Source: Anaerosacchariphilus polymeriproducens
GTDB lineage: Bacteria; Bacillota; Clostridia; Lachnospirales; Lachnospiraceae
Direction of reading: 5' to 3'
DNA length: 58,142 bases
Assembly (NCBI RefSeq): GCF_003363435.1
Contig: NZ_QRCT01000032.1
Span: 1 to 58,142, forward strand
The position numbers and the translations under genes are program-made. Positions 18,303 to 26,504 of the stretch are shown in pieces (within the stretch, counting starts at the first letter, position 1; every line of letters begins with the position of its first letter). The notes under the pieces are model-generated. The model was not told where the DNA came from. It did no database searches and worked only from the letters and a program-made list of their open reading frames with translations.

Positions 18303-19139
18303 TTACATCTTTCCTTTTAAAAATGGAATAACAATTTCTGATACCGATGTAATTACATGGACTCCTTCATCTATTTTTAAGGTCACCTGAGGTAATAACT
18401 CACCTAATCTCTCTGATGCTTTTACAGAATCCATTGTCACATCATTTGTTCCCGCTATATATAATACAGGCATTGTTAGTGCTTTCATTTGTGCGTCAGA
18501 AAGAATAGAAAGTGATGCCGTTATTGGATTGAAATTTTTCATTACAAGCATCATAAATTCCATAACTTCCTTCGGTAATGCTACATCTCCCAAAACTTCA
18601 GCAGAAACAATATCTGCAGCTTCAGTACTTTTTTCTATTAGCTCGACCTGATCAATAAAATTTTCTTTTGGTGGTACGATACCTGATGGTGCCATTAATA
18701 CCAGTACCTTCATTCGTTCTGGATACTCTGCTGCAAAGTTTAGGGCTATCCATCCCCCCATTGAGTTCCCAACCAATATTACTTTATCCAATCCAAGAAG
18801 TTCGATAACTTCTTTTAGCCATTCTGTATATTCGTTTGAATCTACATTCAAACGAATATCTTCACTATTTCCCGGTTCACCTGGAATGTCAACTGCAAAT
18901 ACATGATAATGTTCTGAAAGAGCCATTATATCGCCTAACCAAGCAGAACTATTACTGCAAGATCCATGAATCAGAAGCATATTTTCTTTCCCTTCGTTTC
19001 CTGATTCTAGAATAAATGTTTTTCCATATGAAGTCTCAATATTTCTTTGTAACAAAGGAAAATTATTTAAAATATTGTTATAATATTCTCTGATCTTCTC
19101 TTTGCCTTTTTCAGATTTAAAAACACTTGACCTTTTCAT
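18303..19139 (-). CDS. Alpha/beta-hydrolase
   Basis: A 278-aa hydrolase with oxyanion motif LLIHGSCSNSSAW, nucleophile elbow VGNSMGGW (Ser), acid AGTNDVTMD and catalytic His in DEGVHVIT. No signal peptide, so cytoplasmic. The start codon overlaps the end of the upstream regulator gene by 4 bp, so the two are translationally coupled. Substrate unknown. Confidence 0.88.
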   Translation of the reverse strand: MKRSSVFKSEKGKEKIREYYNNILNNFPLLQRNIETSYGKTFILESGNEGKENMLLIHGSCSNSSAWLGDIMALSEHYHVFAVDIPGEPGNSEDIRLNVDSNEYTEWLKEVIELLGLDKVILVGNSMGGWIALNFAAEYPERMKVLVLMAPSGIVPPKENFIDQVELIEKSTEAADIVSAEVLGDVALPKEVMEFMMLVMKNFNPITASLSILSDAQMKALTMPVLYIAGTNDVTMDSVKASERLGELLPQVTLKIDEGVHVITSVSEIVIPFLKGKM

Positions 19140-19588
19140 AATAAATCCTCCTTTGTCTGATTTACAAATACTTCAATAAAGCTAAAAATAGCTGACATAA
19201 AATTTGCATTTCCCCATAATGTTATTCGAAGCACCTTGTCCATTTCTAAAAATTGTGCATGTAACGACGCCTGACCGTATTCAACTGGTTTTACATTCAT
19301 CGCTGCCGTAAGAGAATTACTTATTCTATTTGCTTCTTCTTTATTTATGACAGTGATATCAATTACCGAAGATGCCCTTACACGATTTTCTATTAAATCT
19401 TCTGAATTCATGCTGTATACTGAAACATTATTTTCTGTAAAACAACTTAAATCGTGACCAGAAACTCTCCAACTTTTTCCTATTTTTGTTGCACGCAGCT
19501 TCCCTTCTCTAATATATCTTTGTATCGTTTTTGGATGTATGTTCAACATTTTTGCTATTTGGTCAACTGTATAAAATTCTCTTTCCAT
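19136..19588 (-). CDS. Excisionase-like HTH regulator with C-terminal domain
   Basis: Start chosen at ATG 19588 (MEREFYTVDQIAK) because AAAAAGGAGT lies ~8 nt upstream; the frame could extend to 19630. Residues 1-50 form a MerR/excisionase-type winged HTH (YTVDQIAKMLNIHPKTIQRY ... ATKIGKSWRVS). The remaining ~95 residues are unrecognised and may bind a ligand. The coupled alpha/beta-hydrolase is probably its target operon. A palindrome in its own promoter suggests autoregulation. Confidence 0.75.
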   Translation of the reverse strand: MEREFYTVDQIAKMLNIHPKTIQRYIREGKLRATKIGKSWRVSGHDLSCFTENNVSVYSMNSEDLIENRVRASSVIDITVINKEEANRISNSLTAAMNVKPVEYGQASLHAQFLEMDKVLRITLWGNANFMSAIFSFIEVFVNQTKEDLL

Positions 19589-19640
19589 TATTAACTCCTT
19601 TTTATATTTCTTATTATTTCTTATTATCACTTACGAATAC

Positions 19641-19669
19641 ATATTAAGTCATATTAGGTAATATGTCAA
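19641..19669 (-). promoter_or_regulatory. Sigma-A-type promoter with palindromic operator
   Basis: On the minus strand TTGACA (19669-19664), a 17-bp spacer and TAATAT (19646-19641) make a near-consensus promoter. The spacer carries the perfect palindrome CATATTAGGTAATATG (19650-19665), and CATATTA is repeated once more over the -10. This is a plausible operator for the HTH protein encoded downstream. Confidence 0.65.
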
Positions 19670-19839
19670 GTATTAAAATAAAATTATTCAACAAATTCCC
19701 TATGTAAAGTGAAATTTTAATTCCACATTTACAACCCTATATTTACCATAATTGATTTCTACTCATGCACTAGTTTTTATCATTGTTATATATCTGTCAG
19801 GAAGGATCCCGTGAATAAAAGCAAATATATTATTCCAAA

Positions 19840-19864
19840 TTTAGACATATTTATCGCAAAAATG
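19840..19864. promoter_or_regulatory. Second copy of the TTTAGACAT/TTTATCGCAAAAA motif
   Basis: Matches the motif at 15390-15415 with one change in the centre. It lies in the ~600-bp gap 19,631-20,234, about 250 bp upstream of the HTH/hydrolase operon. It may be a relic of a duplicated promoter. Apart from the operator-promoter at 19641-19669 and an 8-bp inverted repeat (TCTCTTGA 20174-20181, TCAAGAGA 20203-20210), I see nothing else in this gap. Confidence 0.35.
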
Positions 19865-20234
19865 GTTCTTCTGTGTCTGCAAAGTATTTTTCATTACTTT
19901 TTATATGTGTCCCCATGTGATAGAATACAAATGTAAACAAAATACATGTAGAATAATGATATAACAACTGGCAGAAAATCAAATATTCTAAAAATATGCG
20001 AGGAATATCCAAGAAATACTAAGACAATTTTGCAGTCACAATACTTTTCCAGTCACAATACTATAATTATTAAAAATAGGAATAGGAAATCCCGCAAATA
20101 GTACATTTTCGTGATGTAAAACACTTTTTACATGCTGCTTTTCAATAATGTAAAAGCCATTTGATAGCATCTTTCTCTTGAATACACTATGATGAACACA
20201 GGTCAAGAGAAACAAAACAGAAAGGAGGTCTCCC

Positions 20235-20822
20235 TTGGAACTTCATACCCAAATAAAGAAGTACCGAACCAACATGAACTTATCACAAGAAGAACTTGCC
20301 GAAAAAATTTATGTCACTCGACAAACTATTTCCAATTGGGAGAACAATAAAAATTACCCAGACATTCATAGTCTTCTTTTACTAAGTTCATTATTCAACA
20401 CATCTCTTGATCAATTGATAAAAGGAGATATAAAAGTTATGAAAGAAGAAATAAATAAAGGTGAACTTCAAAAATTTAATCGTAACGGTACTATATTCAC
20501 CTTACTATTAGTGTTATTAATGATGTCGACTGTTCCACTGGCTGTATTTTTAGGTTATTTCGGCTTATTTATTACAGCTATAATTTTTGTAATAACAATG
20601 TATTATGCGAACGAAATTGAGAAGTATAAAAAGAATAATGATATTCAGACATTTAAGGAAATTTTATCTTTTACTGAAGGTAAAAGGTTAGATGAAATTT
20701 AAAAAGCTCAAGAATACGGAAAACGTCCATACCAAAAGGTATTGTCTGTTTTTGTATGTGGGCTCATTACATTTATAGTTTGCATGATATTCGTTTGGTT
20801 ATTGAAATCATTTATCTTTTAA
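20235..20822 (+). pseudogene. XRE regulator with membrane domain, interrupted by one in-frame TAA
   Basis: The TTG start is supported by AAAGGAGGT 5 nt upstream. The N-terminal ~65 residues are an XRE HTH (NLSQEELAEKIYVTRQTISNWE); two membrane helices follow (~80-120). The frame stops at TAA 20700-20702 (LDEI-stop) but continues in frame as KAQEYGKRPYQKVLSVFVCG into another membrane helix and stops at 20820-20822. A single GAA or AAA to TAA change explains this. The 155-aa product may still work, having lost its last helix. Confidence 0.7.
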
Positions 20823-20876
20823 ACAAAATTAGCCCTTTGATTCTACAATGCTTCTTACAATTAGATCAAAGTAGAG

Positions 20877-22283
20877 TCAAACGGCACATTTTACAGCATA
20901 TCTTAATAAGCATATCACACCACCCACTGCTGCAACTAGCAGGGAAGGTGAATACCATATTGCCAAAGTCAGATAATTATAATGCAAAGCATAAGGAAAT
21001 ACTGCAATCAGGATGGCTAATAACAAAGAAATAGAAGCTTTAACAATAGCATATGTTCTTATCCTATTCTTTTTTTCCCATAAGATAATTCCTACATAAA
21101 GTTCAACGAAACATAATATTGTACAAAATAAGTCAACTAGTGAAGTTTCATCCACAAAAAATCCAATCTTTATATTTTCACCATGTAGAATCCGGTATAT
21201 TCCATCAGCTGTCACTGCAGCTGCCGAACCAGAAATGTTTGTCAATGCAAATACTGCTTTTGTTTCATCTCTATCAATAATTACATGGGAGGAAAAATTT
21301 GGATTGTTTCCTGTGTGAAAGAAATAAGAATGATATAAATTCCAACCTGCCCAGTAATGTTTTCCACTCTTTATTGGATATAAATGAGATTCCATAATAG
21401 CATTTTTTATTTTTTCTAATGATTCAGTCATATTTATTTCAAATAATCCTGACTGAGCTTTCATCCATATCATTAAATCTTTAGTGTTTGAAACTAAATA
21501 ACCAGCTGCCGTGTTCCCATAAAAAGTAGGTGCCTCATATTTTTCTGCTACTTGGAACGCATAATGATATCCTTGTGCTAACTGACTTTTTTTTGAATTA
21601 TCGACTCTAAAATAACTATTATACATACCTAACGGTTCTAATATACTCTTTTCTATGTATTCTTCGTATGTAGTATTTGTTACTCTTTCAATAATAAGTG
21701 CTAGTACATCATAGTTAATTGTCGCATAATTATAAACCTTTCCTGGATGATTATCCAGTTTCATATCCTTAATCATGCTAATAGTCTCTTCTAATAATCC
21801 ATCATCATTTATTGTCCCTATAGGAAGATTGGCTATAGTCCATGCAGGAATCCCACTTGTATGGCAAAGTAATTGTTCTATCGTCATTTCCACAGTTCCA
21901 CCATTAAAACTAGGTGCAAACCATGGTATATATTTGCTAACACTATCGTTTCGGTCTAACATTCCATCTTGCTCAAGTAAGAGAATCCCCAACGCTGTAA
22001 ATGCTTTTGTAGTGGAGCCTAATTCGTACTTTGTTTCACTTGTTGCTTTTGTTTTTGTATCTTTATTCTCATAACCGGCATTAATATAATATTCCTGTTC
22101 ATCATTCAAAACAGCTACAGACATTCCAGGTGTATCTGCTACTTTACACATTTTTGTGACATAGTCATTTATTTGATTGAAGCCATACTCTTTTCCATCA
22201 TAATGTTTTATCACATAACCCATAAAATACAAACAAATAATTACAATAATTGTACTTTTCACTATTATCACGAATCTCTTCAT
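20877..22283 (-). CDS. Serine hydrolase of the beta-lactamase (class C-like) family with C-terminal membrane helices
   Basis: A 468-aa protein with an N-terminal signal anchor, then a beta-lactamase/penicillin-binding fold: SxxK as LGSTTKAFTALG, YxN as YNYATINYDVLALI, and HTGNNP near the usual KTG position. Three membrane helices end the protein (~385-465). Such proteins act on peptidoglycan or D-amino-acid peptides/esters outside the cell. The start is supported by AGGAAGAG. It follows a GNAT gene by 16 bp and is probably co-transcribed. Confidence 0.85.
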   Translation of the reverse strand: MKRFVIIVKSTIIVIICLYFMGYVIKHYDGKEYGFNQINDYVTKMCKVADTPGMSVAVLNDEQEYYINAGYENKDTKTKATSETKYELGSTTKAFTALGILLLEQDGMLDRNDSVSKYIPWFAPSFNGGTVEMTIEQLLCHTSGIPAWTIANLPIGTINDDGLLEETISMIKDMKLDNHPGKVYNYATINYDVLALIIERVTNTTYEEYIEKSILEPLGMYNSYFRVDNSKKSQLAQGYHYAFQVAEKYEAPTFYGNTAAGYLVSNTKDLMIWMKAQSGLFEINMTESLEKIKNAIMESHLYPIKSGKHYWAGWNLYHSYFFHTGNNPNFSSHVIIDRDETKAVFALTNISGSAAAVTADGIYRILHGENIKIGFFVDETSLVDLFCTILCFVELYVGIILWEKKNRIRTYAIVKASISLLLAILIAVFPYALHYNYLTLAIWYSPSLLVAAVGGVICLLRYAVKCAV

Positions 22284-22299
22284 CTACATGTTTCTCTTC

Positions 22300-22761
22300 C
22301 TATTTAATCCTTTTTAATCTGAACTTGTATAATTTAATCTTGCCTTCTTGATACTCTTCTATTATCTCAAACCCACACTTGTGAGTATAAAATCCTACAT
22401 TTTCTATTTTATCAACAGGTGTATCCAAAACTAACTCTTTCCAATCTGGCAATGTTTCTTTTAAAAACTGTATGGCTTTAAAACCTATTCCTAATCCTTG
22501 ATATTCTGGTATAATGCACAGACAACCTATATGATATACTTCTTCACTTTCTTTAACAGCAGATATTGCTCCAACTGGCTGTTTATCTGCAAATATTGTA
22601 TACTTCAAGTTGCGTGATATTGACTGACGCATATTTTCTACTGTATGCCCATATCCCGGACATACACCAAACCGAACATAATCTGCATAAAATGCTTCAT
22701 TGTATATTCTTACAAGTTCTTCTGCTTCTTCAACAATTGATTTTTTAAACTTAATACTCAT
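22300..22761 (-). CDS. GNAT-family N-acetyltransferase
   Basis: A 153-aa acetyltransferase with the acetyl-CoA motif CIIPEYQGLGIGFKAIQFLK (about 83-102) and a late GFYTHKCGFEIIEEYQEGK motif. Substrate unknown. It lies 16 bp upstream of the serine hydrolase gene. No strong ribosome site is close to the ATG. Confidence 0.82.
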   Translation of the reverse strand: MSIKFKKSIVEEAEELVRIYNEAFYADYVRFGVCPGYGHTVENMRQSISRNLKYTIFADKQPVGAISAVKESEEVYHIGCLCIIPEYQGLGIGFKAIQFLKETLPDWKELVLDTPVDKIENVGFYTHKCGFEIIEEYQEGKIKLYKFRLKRIK

Positions 22762-22841
22762 AATTTTTTAGCTAAAACCTTTCTTGAACATGATAATTAT
22801 TTTCTCATAAGTGATCTTGTAATTTTGGTTAAAAAATTAAC

Positions 22842-23116
22842 TTATTTATACTTTAATACACTAATTAAATCACCATAAGTATTAAATAAAACTATTGTTT
22901 CAGAATTATTAGAGTCATACCTTACGGCATAAAGAGTATTGATTCTCTATCAAAACCACCCTGATAGAAAACAATATTTAAATATGAGCCTAAAATAGAC
23001 TTTATATTCCACTCCTCATTTAATAATACTTCAAAATTATCCAAATTACCATTATTATATACATATAAATTTTGTAAGCTATTCGTATCTTTAATATTGC
23101 TAACCATAATTAACAT
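22842..23116 (-). pseudogene. Frameshifted small hypothetical gene
   Basis: The frame from 23116 reads ...YVYNNGNLDNFEVLLNEEW ... GGFDRESIL and stops near 22922, but the neighbouring frame continues without a break as LYAVRYDSNNSETIVLFNTY and ends at 22842-22844. Together they look like one protein broken by a single-base indel around 22925. No ribosome site is visible at the 5' end, so this may be a 3' fragment. Family not recognised. Confidence 0.5.
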
Positions 23117-23234
23117 AGTTATTTTATTTCACTTAAATAAAAATTTTTACTTCTAAGAGTAACCGTCAATATAACATTAATAAAAGTTTTGATCACAATG
23201 AATTTTGCTTCAAAACATTTAACATTTTATAAAT

Positions 23235-23891
23235 TCAAACGATATACATAATAATTAAATAAAATATACCTGGAAATAAAGTTGCCGGAAAACCTTTGTA
23301 CCATATTTTATTTTTGATAATCGATATTAATAGAATATTTATTAATTGACCTACAAGAATCAAACAAAATATATTTCCAAAAACATTCACACCAAAAATA
23401 TGTAAAGAAAATACTGACATAGCGCTGTAAAAGTACAAATCTCCCACTCCAATAATTGGTTGAAGTCCCGGTTTACCTGGTACTGGCAAGCAGATACTTA
23501 GACGTGCCAAAGTATTATTGTTATTAATTAACTTTGCATTTGGTGTTTTTTTCCCTGCTTTTGTAAAACTAAACAAATCCATTACTACGATTATTATAAC
23601 CACTGTAATAAAGCTGTCGACAGATTTTATAAATACGGTAACAAGAAGATATGCGAAAGAAACGGATGCCAAACTATTTAAAATATTATGTAGATATAAT
23701 AATTTTCTACTGATCGGTTTAGTCCAAAGTACAACAATTCCAACTAAAACCGCTAAAAGTATTATGAAAATAGCAGGCAAAATCAATTTGTTTAGCAAAT
23801 ACGCTAGAATACAGCTTATAGCAGTCATTGCTAGCATATATCCATACTCCCATGCTAATTCTTTTTTGACTTTTTTATCTATTTTGCTCAT
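23235..23891 (-). CDS. Presenilin/signal-peptide-peptidase-like GxGD membrane protease
   Basis: Start chosen at ATG 23891, preceded by GAGGGATAGGGA and 22 bp after the AraC stop; a TTG at 23942 would overlap that gene. The 218-aa protein has ~7-8 membrane helices. Asp105 in VVMDLFSF, the GVGD motif at 148-151 (IIGVGDLYFYS) and FPATLFPG at 201-208 match in order and spacing the first catalytic Asp, GxGD and PAL motifs of intramembrane aspartyl proteases (family A22). The first motif has Met-Asp instead of Tyr-Asp. Substrate unknown. It is in an operon with an AraC regulator. Confidence 0.65.
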   Translation of the reverse strand: MSKIDKKVKKELAWEYGYMLAMTAISCILAYLLNKLILPAIFIILLAVLVGIVVLWTKPISRKLLYLHNILNSLASVSFAYLLVTVFIKSVDSFITVVIIIVVMDLFSFTKAGKKTPNAKLINNNNTLARLSICLPVPGKPGLQPIIGVGDLYFYSAMSVFSLHIFGVNVFGNIFCLILVGQLINILLISIIKNKIWYKGFPATLFPGIFYLIIMYIV

Positions 23892-23913
23892 TTCCCTATC
23901 CCTCAGTTTCTTT

Positions 23914-24846
23914 TTACTCCATCTCAATATCCGATTCTTCAAGTGAAAGATTCATAGGCTTTTCTGGAAGTTCACTGCTTAAATCTACATCTGTTGTCTC
24001 AACACTCTTATCGACAATCTCAATATCTACGTGATCCATCCAAATTGTTCCTTTCCCATTAAGTAGAATACCAATATTAATAATATTACTACATTCTGGT
24101 ATATCTAAAACGACAGAATAATAATTCCAATCATTTGTTCCTTTTACAGGACGATTCTGCATATTGTCTAATTTCAGTATATTTGCTGTGGCATCATTTA
24201 TTCTCATCCAAAGGCCACACCACGTGTCCACTTCCTGGGTCTTAATGAATGCTGAAAAACGAATTCTTTTTCCTATATAAGTACATGCTTTAAACTGTTG
24301 CATTACAGTCATATAGTCCTCATTATTAATATTTATACTTTCTCCCTTTATACGTACAGAACGAGTTCCTTTATGAAAAATAATATAATCAAATTCCACA
24401 TTGTATTCACTCGGTACTGTACCCGTTACAATCCATCCAGGAATTATATTTTTTTCCATGGTATATACCTCCTCTTCAAAATGTATTAAATTACTCATTA
24501 CATTACGATATCTTCCCGGTGAAAGACTATACTCTTTCTTAAACGCCCTGGTAAATGCTTCCTGTGAATCAAACTGATACATTAGTGCAATATCAAATAT
24601 ATTTTGGTTTGTAAACAATAATTGTTTTGCTGCCCTAGCCATCCTGCGACTTTGAATATACTCAAATAATCTACTTCCAGTCTCATGTTTAAAGATTCTA
24701 ATAAAATGATATTTAGAAAATCCCGCTATTCCCGCCAATTCATCTACAGAGAGTTTCTTTCCAAGGTTAGTTTCAATATATAAAATAGTTTTTTGTATAC
24801 GATACGAATAATTCAAATTTTCTACTCCTTTATTAGATAAATTCAT
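23914..24846 (-). CDS. AraC-family regulator with C-terminal carbohydrate-binding-like domain
   Basis: The N-terminal ~110 residues are the AraC double HTH (LSVDELAGIAGFSKYHFIRIFK; NIFDIALMYQFDSQEAFTRAFK). The C-terminal ~170 residues are beta-rich (RIRFSAFIKTQEVDTWCGLW ... GTIWMDHVDIEIVD), like a jelly-roll carbohydrate-binding module. The HTH-first order is the reverse of classical AraC. It lies directly upstream of the GxGD membrane protein and 460 bp from a divergent pectate lyase, so a sugar signal is plausible but unproven. Confidence 0.85.
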   Translation of the reverse strand: MNLSNKGVENLNYSYRIQKTILYIETNLGKKLSVDELAGIAGFSKYHFIRIFKHETGSRLFEYIQSRRMARAAKQLLFTNQNIFDIALMYQFDSQEAFTRAFKKEYSLSPGRYRNVMSNLIHFEEEVYTMEKNIIPGWIVTGTVPSEYNVEFDYIIFHKGTRSVRIKGESININNEDYMTVMQQFKACTYIGKRIRFSAFIKTQEVDTWCGLWMRINDATANILKLDNMQNRPVKGTNDWNYYSVVLDIPECSNIINIGILLNGKGTIWMDHVDIEIVDKSVETTDVDLSSELPEKPMNLSLEESDIEME

Positions 24847-25234
24847 TATAGCATAACTTAAAAATTTTTTTTGATTGATATTGCTGTTCTTAAAAAAACT
24901 TGCATCTTCCTTAAACTTATCAACGAATATTATAAGTGAAATTTTTAATGGTTATGGAAGCCATGCAGGAGAAGTTTGGTGACAAAGAAATTTAGAAAGA
25001 AAATAAAGTACAATAACAGAATTAAGTATAATTGTATGTTTTATGTTTAAATCCAAATATGGAGTAATATAATGGCAAATACTAGATTACCATAAAATAA
25101 TGTTATGTTAATTATAGTTAATAATTACGAAATACATTTAACATATATGTAATATTTTACCAATGTAAGAAAAATAGATGTTACATTGTAACATTTTCCA
25201 ACGTTATTAAGAGTAAAATTTTGCTATTATTACG

Positions 25235-25264
25235 GTGACATTTATTGAAAGTTTGCACTATAAT
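25235..25264 (+). promoter_or_regulatory. Sigma-A-type promoter of the pectate lyase gene
   Basis: GTGACA (25235-25240), an 18-bp spacer and a perfect TATAAT (25259-25264) lie 46 bp before the ATG. The region 24,847-25,234 is very AT-rich and otherwise holds only a short frame ending MEAMQEKFGDKEI (about 24,955-24,990) that looks like a gene scrap. Confidence 0.6.
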
Positions 25265-25310
25265 GAGTTTGTTACTTGATAATAAAAATTTTAAAGAAAG
25301 GAATATGTTA

Positions 25311-26108
25311 ATGAAAAATTTTAAGAAATTATTAACAACATTTTTAGCACTTGCTTTAGTACTGACCGTTATGGATGTAACAAGCATTGTGTCTAGTGCA
25401 AAAACTTCGACATCATGGAATTCAAATGATAGTTCCTTTAAAAATCTCGAAATCATGTCATCCAGCAGTGAAAACTTATCATCTGTTGGGGCTTCTTATA
25501 GTGGAATGTCGAATTACGGAAAAAGTGAAACAATCACCAGCACCATCGTAGTAGATTCTGGTAAAACTTATGATGGCAAAGGTATTACCATCATAGCCAG
25601 TGGAATGGGTGACGGCAGCCAGGCTGAGAATCAAGAGCCAATTTTTAAATTAAAAGAGGGAGCTACTTTGAAAAATGTTATTATCGCTTCCCCTGGATGT
25701 GACGGTGTGCATGTTTACGGTAATAATACCGTTGATAATGTAACTTGGGAAGATGTTGGAGAAGACGCATTAACAGTAAAAGGTAGTTCTTCTGCGGATG
25801 CTGGAACAATTAATATTTCCAATTGTACAGCAAGTGCAGCAACCGATAAACTATTCCAATGCAACGCTCCATGTAAAGTATACTTCAGTAATATTAAAGC
25901 AAATGATATTGGAAAATTTGTAAGGCAAAACGGCGGAACGTCTTATAAATGTGAGTGGTACATAAATAATTGCACAATTGATAAAGTAAAAGATTCTATC
26001 GCAAGAACTGATAGTAAATCTACAAAATGCTATTATAAAAACCTTACCGTAACGAACTGTACTACTTGGTGGAAATTCCCTTCCAGTTCTCAGGTAAGTA
26101 CTTACTAA
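25311..26108 (+). CDS. Secreted pectate lyase, polysaccharide lyase family 3
   Basis: Start chosen at ATG 25311 (MKNFKKLLTTFLALALVLTV), with GAAAGGA 8 nt upstream; the frame is open further up but lacks a ribosome site. A signal peptide ending near SSAKT is followed by a PL3 parallel beta-helix: SETITSTIVVDSGKTYDGKG, GSQAENQEPIFKL, NVIIASPGCDGVHVYG, TWEDVGEDALTVKG, CNAPCKVYFSNIKANDIGKF. These cleave polygalacturonate by beta-elimination with calcium. At 265 aa it is the catalytic domain only, with no binding module or dockerin. Confidence 0.92.
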   Translation: MKNFKKLLTTFLALALVLTVMDVTSIVSSAKTSTSWNSNDSSFKNLEIMSSSSENLSSVGASYSGMSNYGKSETITSTIVVDSGKTYDGKGITIIASGMGDGSQAENQEPIFKLKEGATLKNVIIASPGCDGVHVYGNNTVDNVTWEDVGEDALTVKGSSSADAGTINISNCTASAATDKLFQCNAPCKVYFSNIKANDIGKFVRQNGGTSYKCEWYINNCTIDKVKDSIARTDSKSTKCYYKNLTVTNCTTWWKFPSSSQVSTY

Positions 26109-26142
26109 AAATGAATTAGAAATAAGAAAATGATGATTGGAT

Positions 26143-26187
26143 ACACAACCCAAGCAGTACATTATAACTGCTGGGTTGTGTATCTTT
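26143..26187 (+). terminator. Intrinsic terminator of the pectate lyase gene
   Basis: ACACAACCCAAGCAGT pairs with ACTGCTGGGTTGTGT around an 8-nt loop and is followed by ATCTTTTTAG. A strong rho-independent terminator 35 bp after the stop codon. Confidence 0.88.
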
Positions 26188-26383
26188 TTAGTTCCTTTAG
26201 GGATCTAAATATGTGAAAAGCCCTCTTTCGAAGGCTTCCTCAACATGCAAAAAACTTAATTGAATTATTCATGTAATACGATTGCTTGGAAAATCTTTTT
26301 ATAATTTTAAAGAAATATGACAATCCTTCTTGGGATAATTATAGCGTAGGCAAAAAAAGAAGAAATAGTGAGATATAAAAAAT

Positions 26384-26492
26384 AACCTTACCGATTTTCA
26401 CACCCATGTTCACACATGAGTGTTGAGGCATTCATCAAATGGAAAAATAACTATTTCCGTTTAACTATCTGCTCACGCAAATCGGTAAGGTT
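26384..26492 (-). repeat. 109-bp element with 14-bp terminal inverted repeats and two internal hairpins
   Basis: AACCTTACCGATTT (26384-26397) and AAATCGGTAAGGTT (26479-26492) are perfect inverted repeats. Between them two hairpins can form: ACACCCATG with CATGAGTGT, and AAATGGAAA with TTTCCGTTT. Folded as RNA this is a three-way junction. On the minus strand it begins 12 bp after the PPi-PFK stop and is followed by TTATTTTTT, so it may be an elaborate terminator; a MITE-like insertion is the alternative. Confidence 0.55.
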
Positions 26493-26504
26493 TATTTGTT
26501 TTTC

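Noticed and set aside
22922-23116. 64-aa frame as an independent gene
   Set aside because: The adjacent frame continues the protein to 22842, so it is one frameshifted gene and is listed as such.
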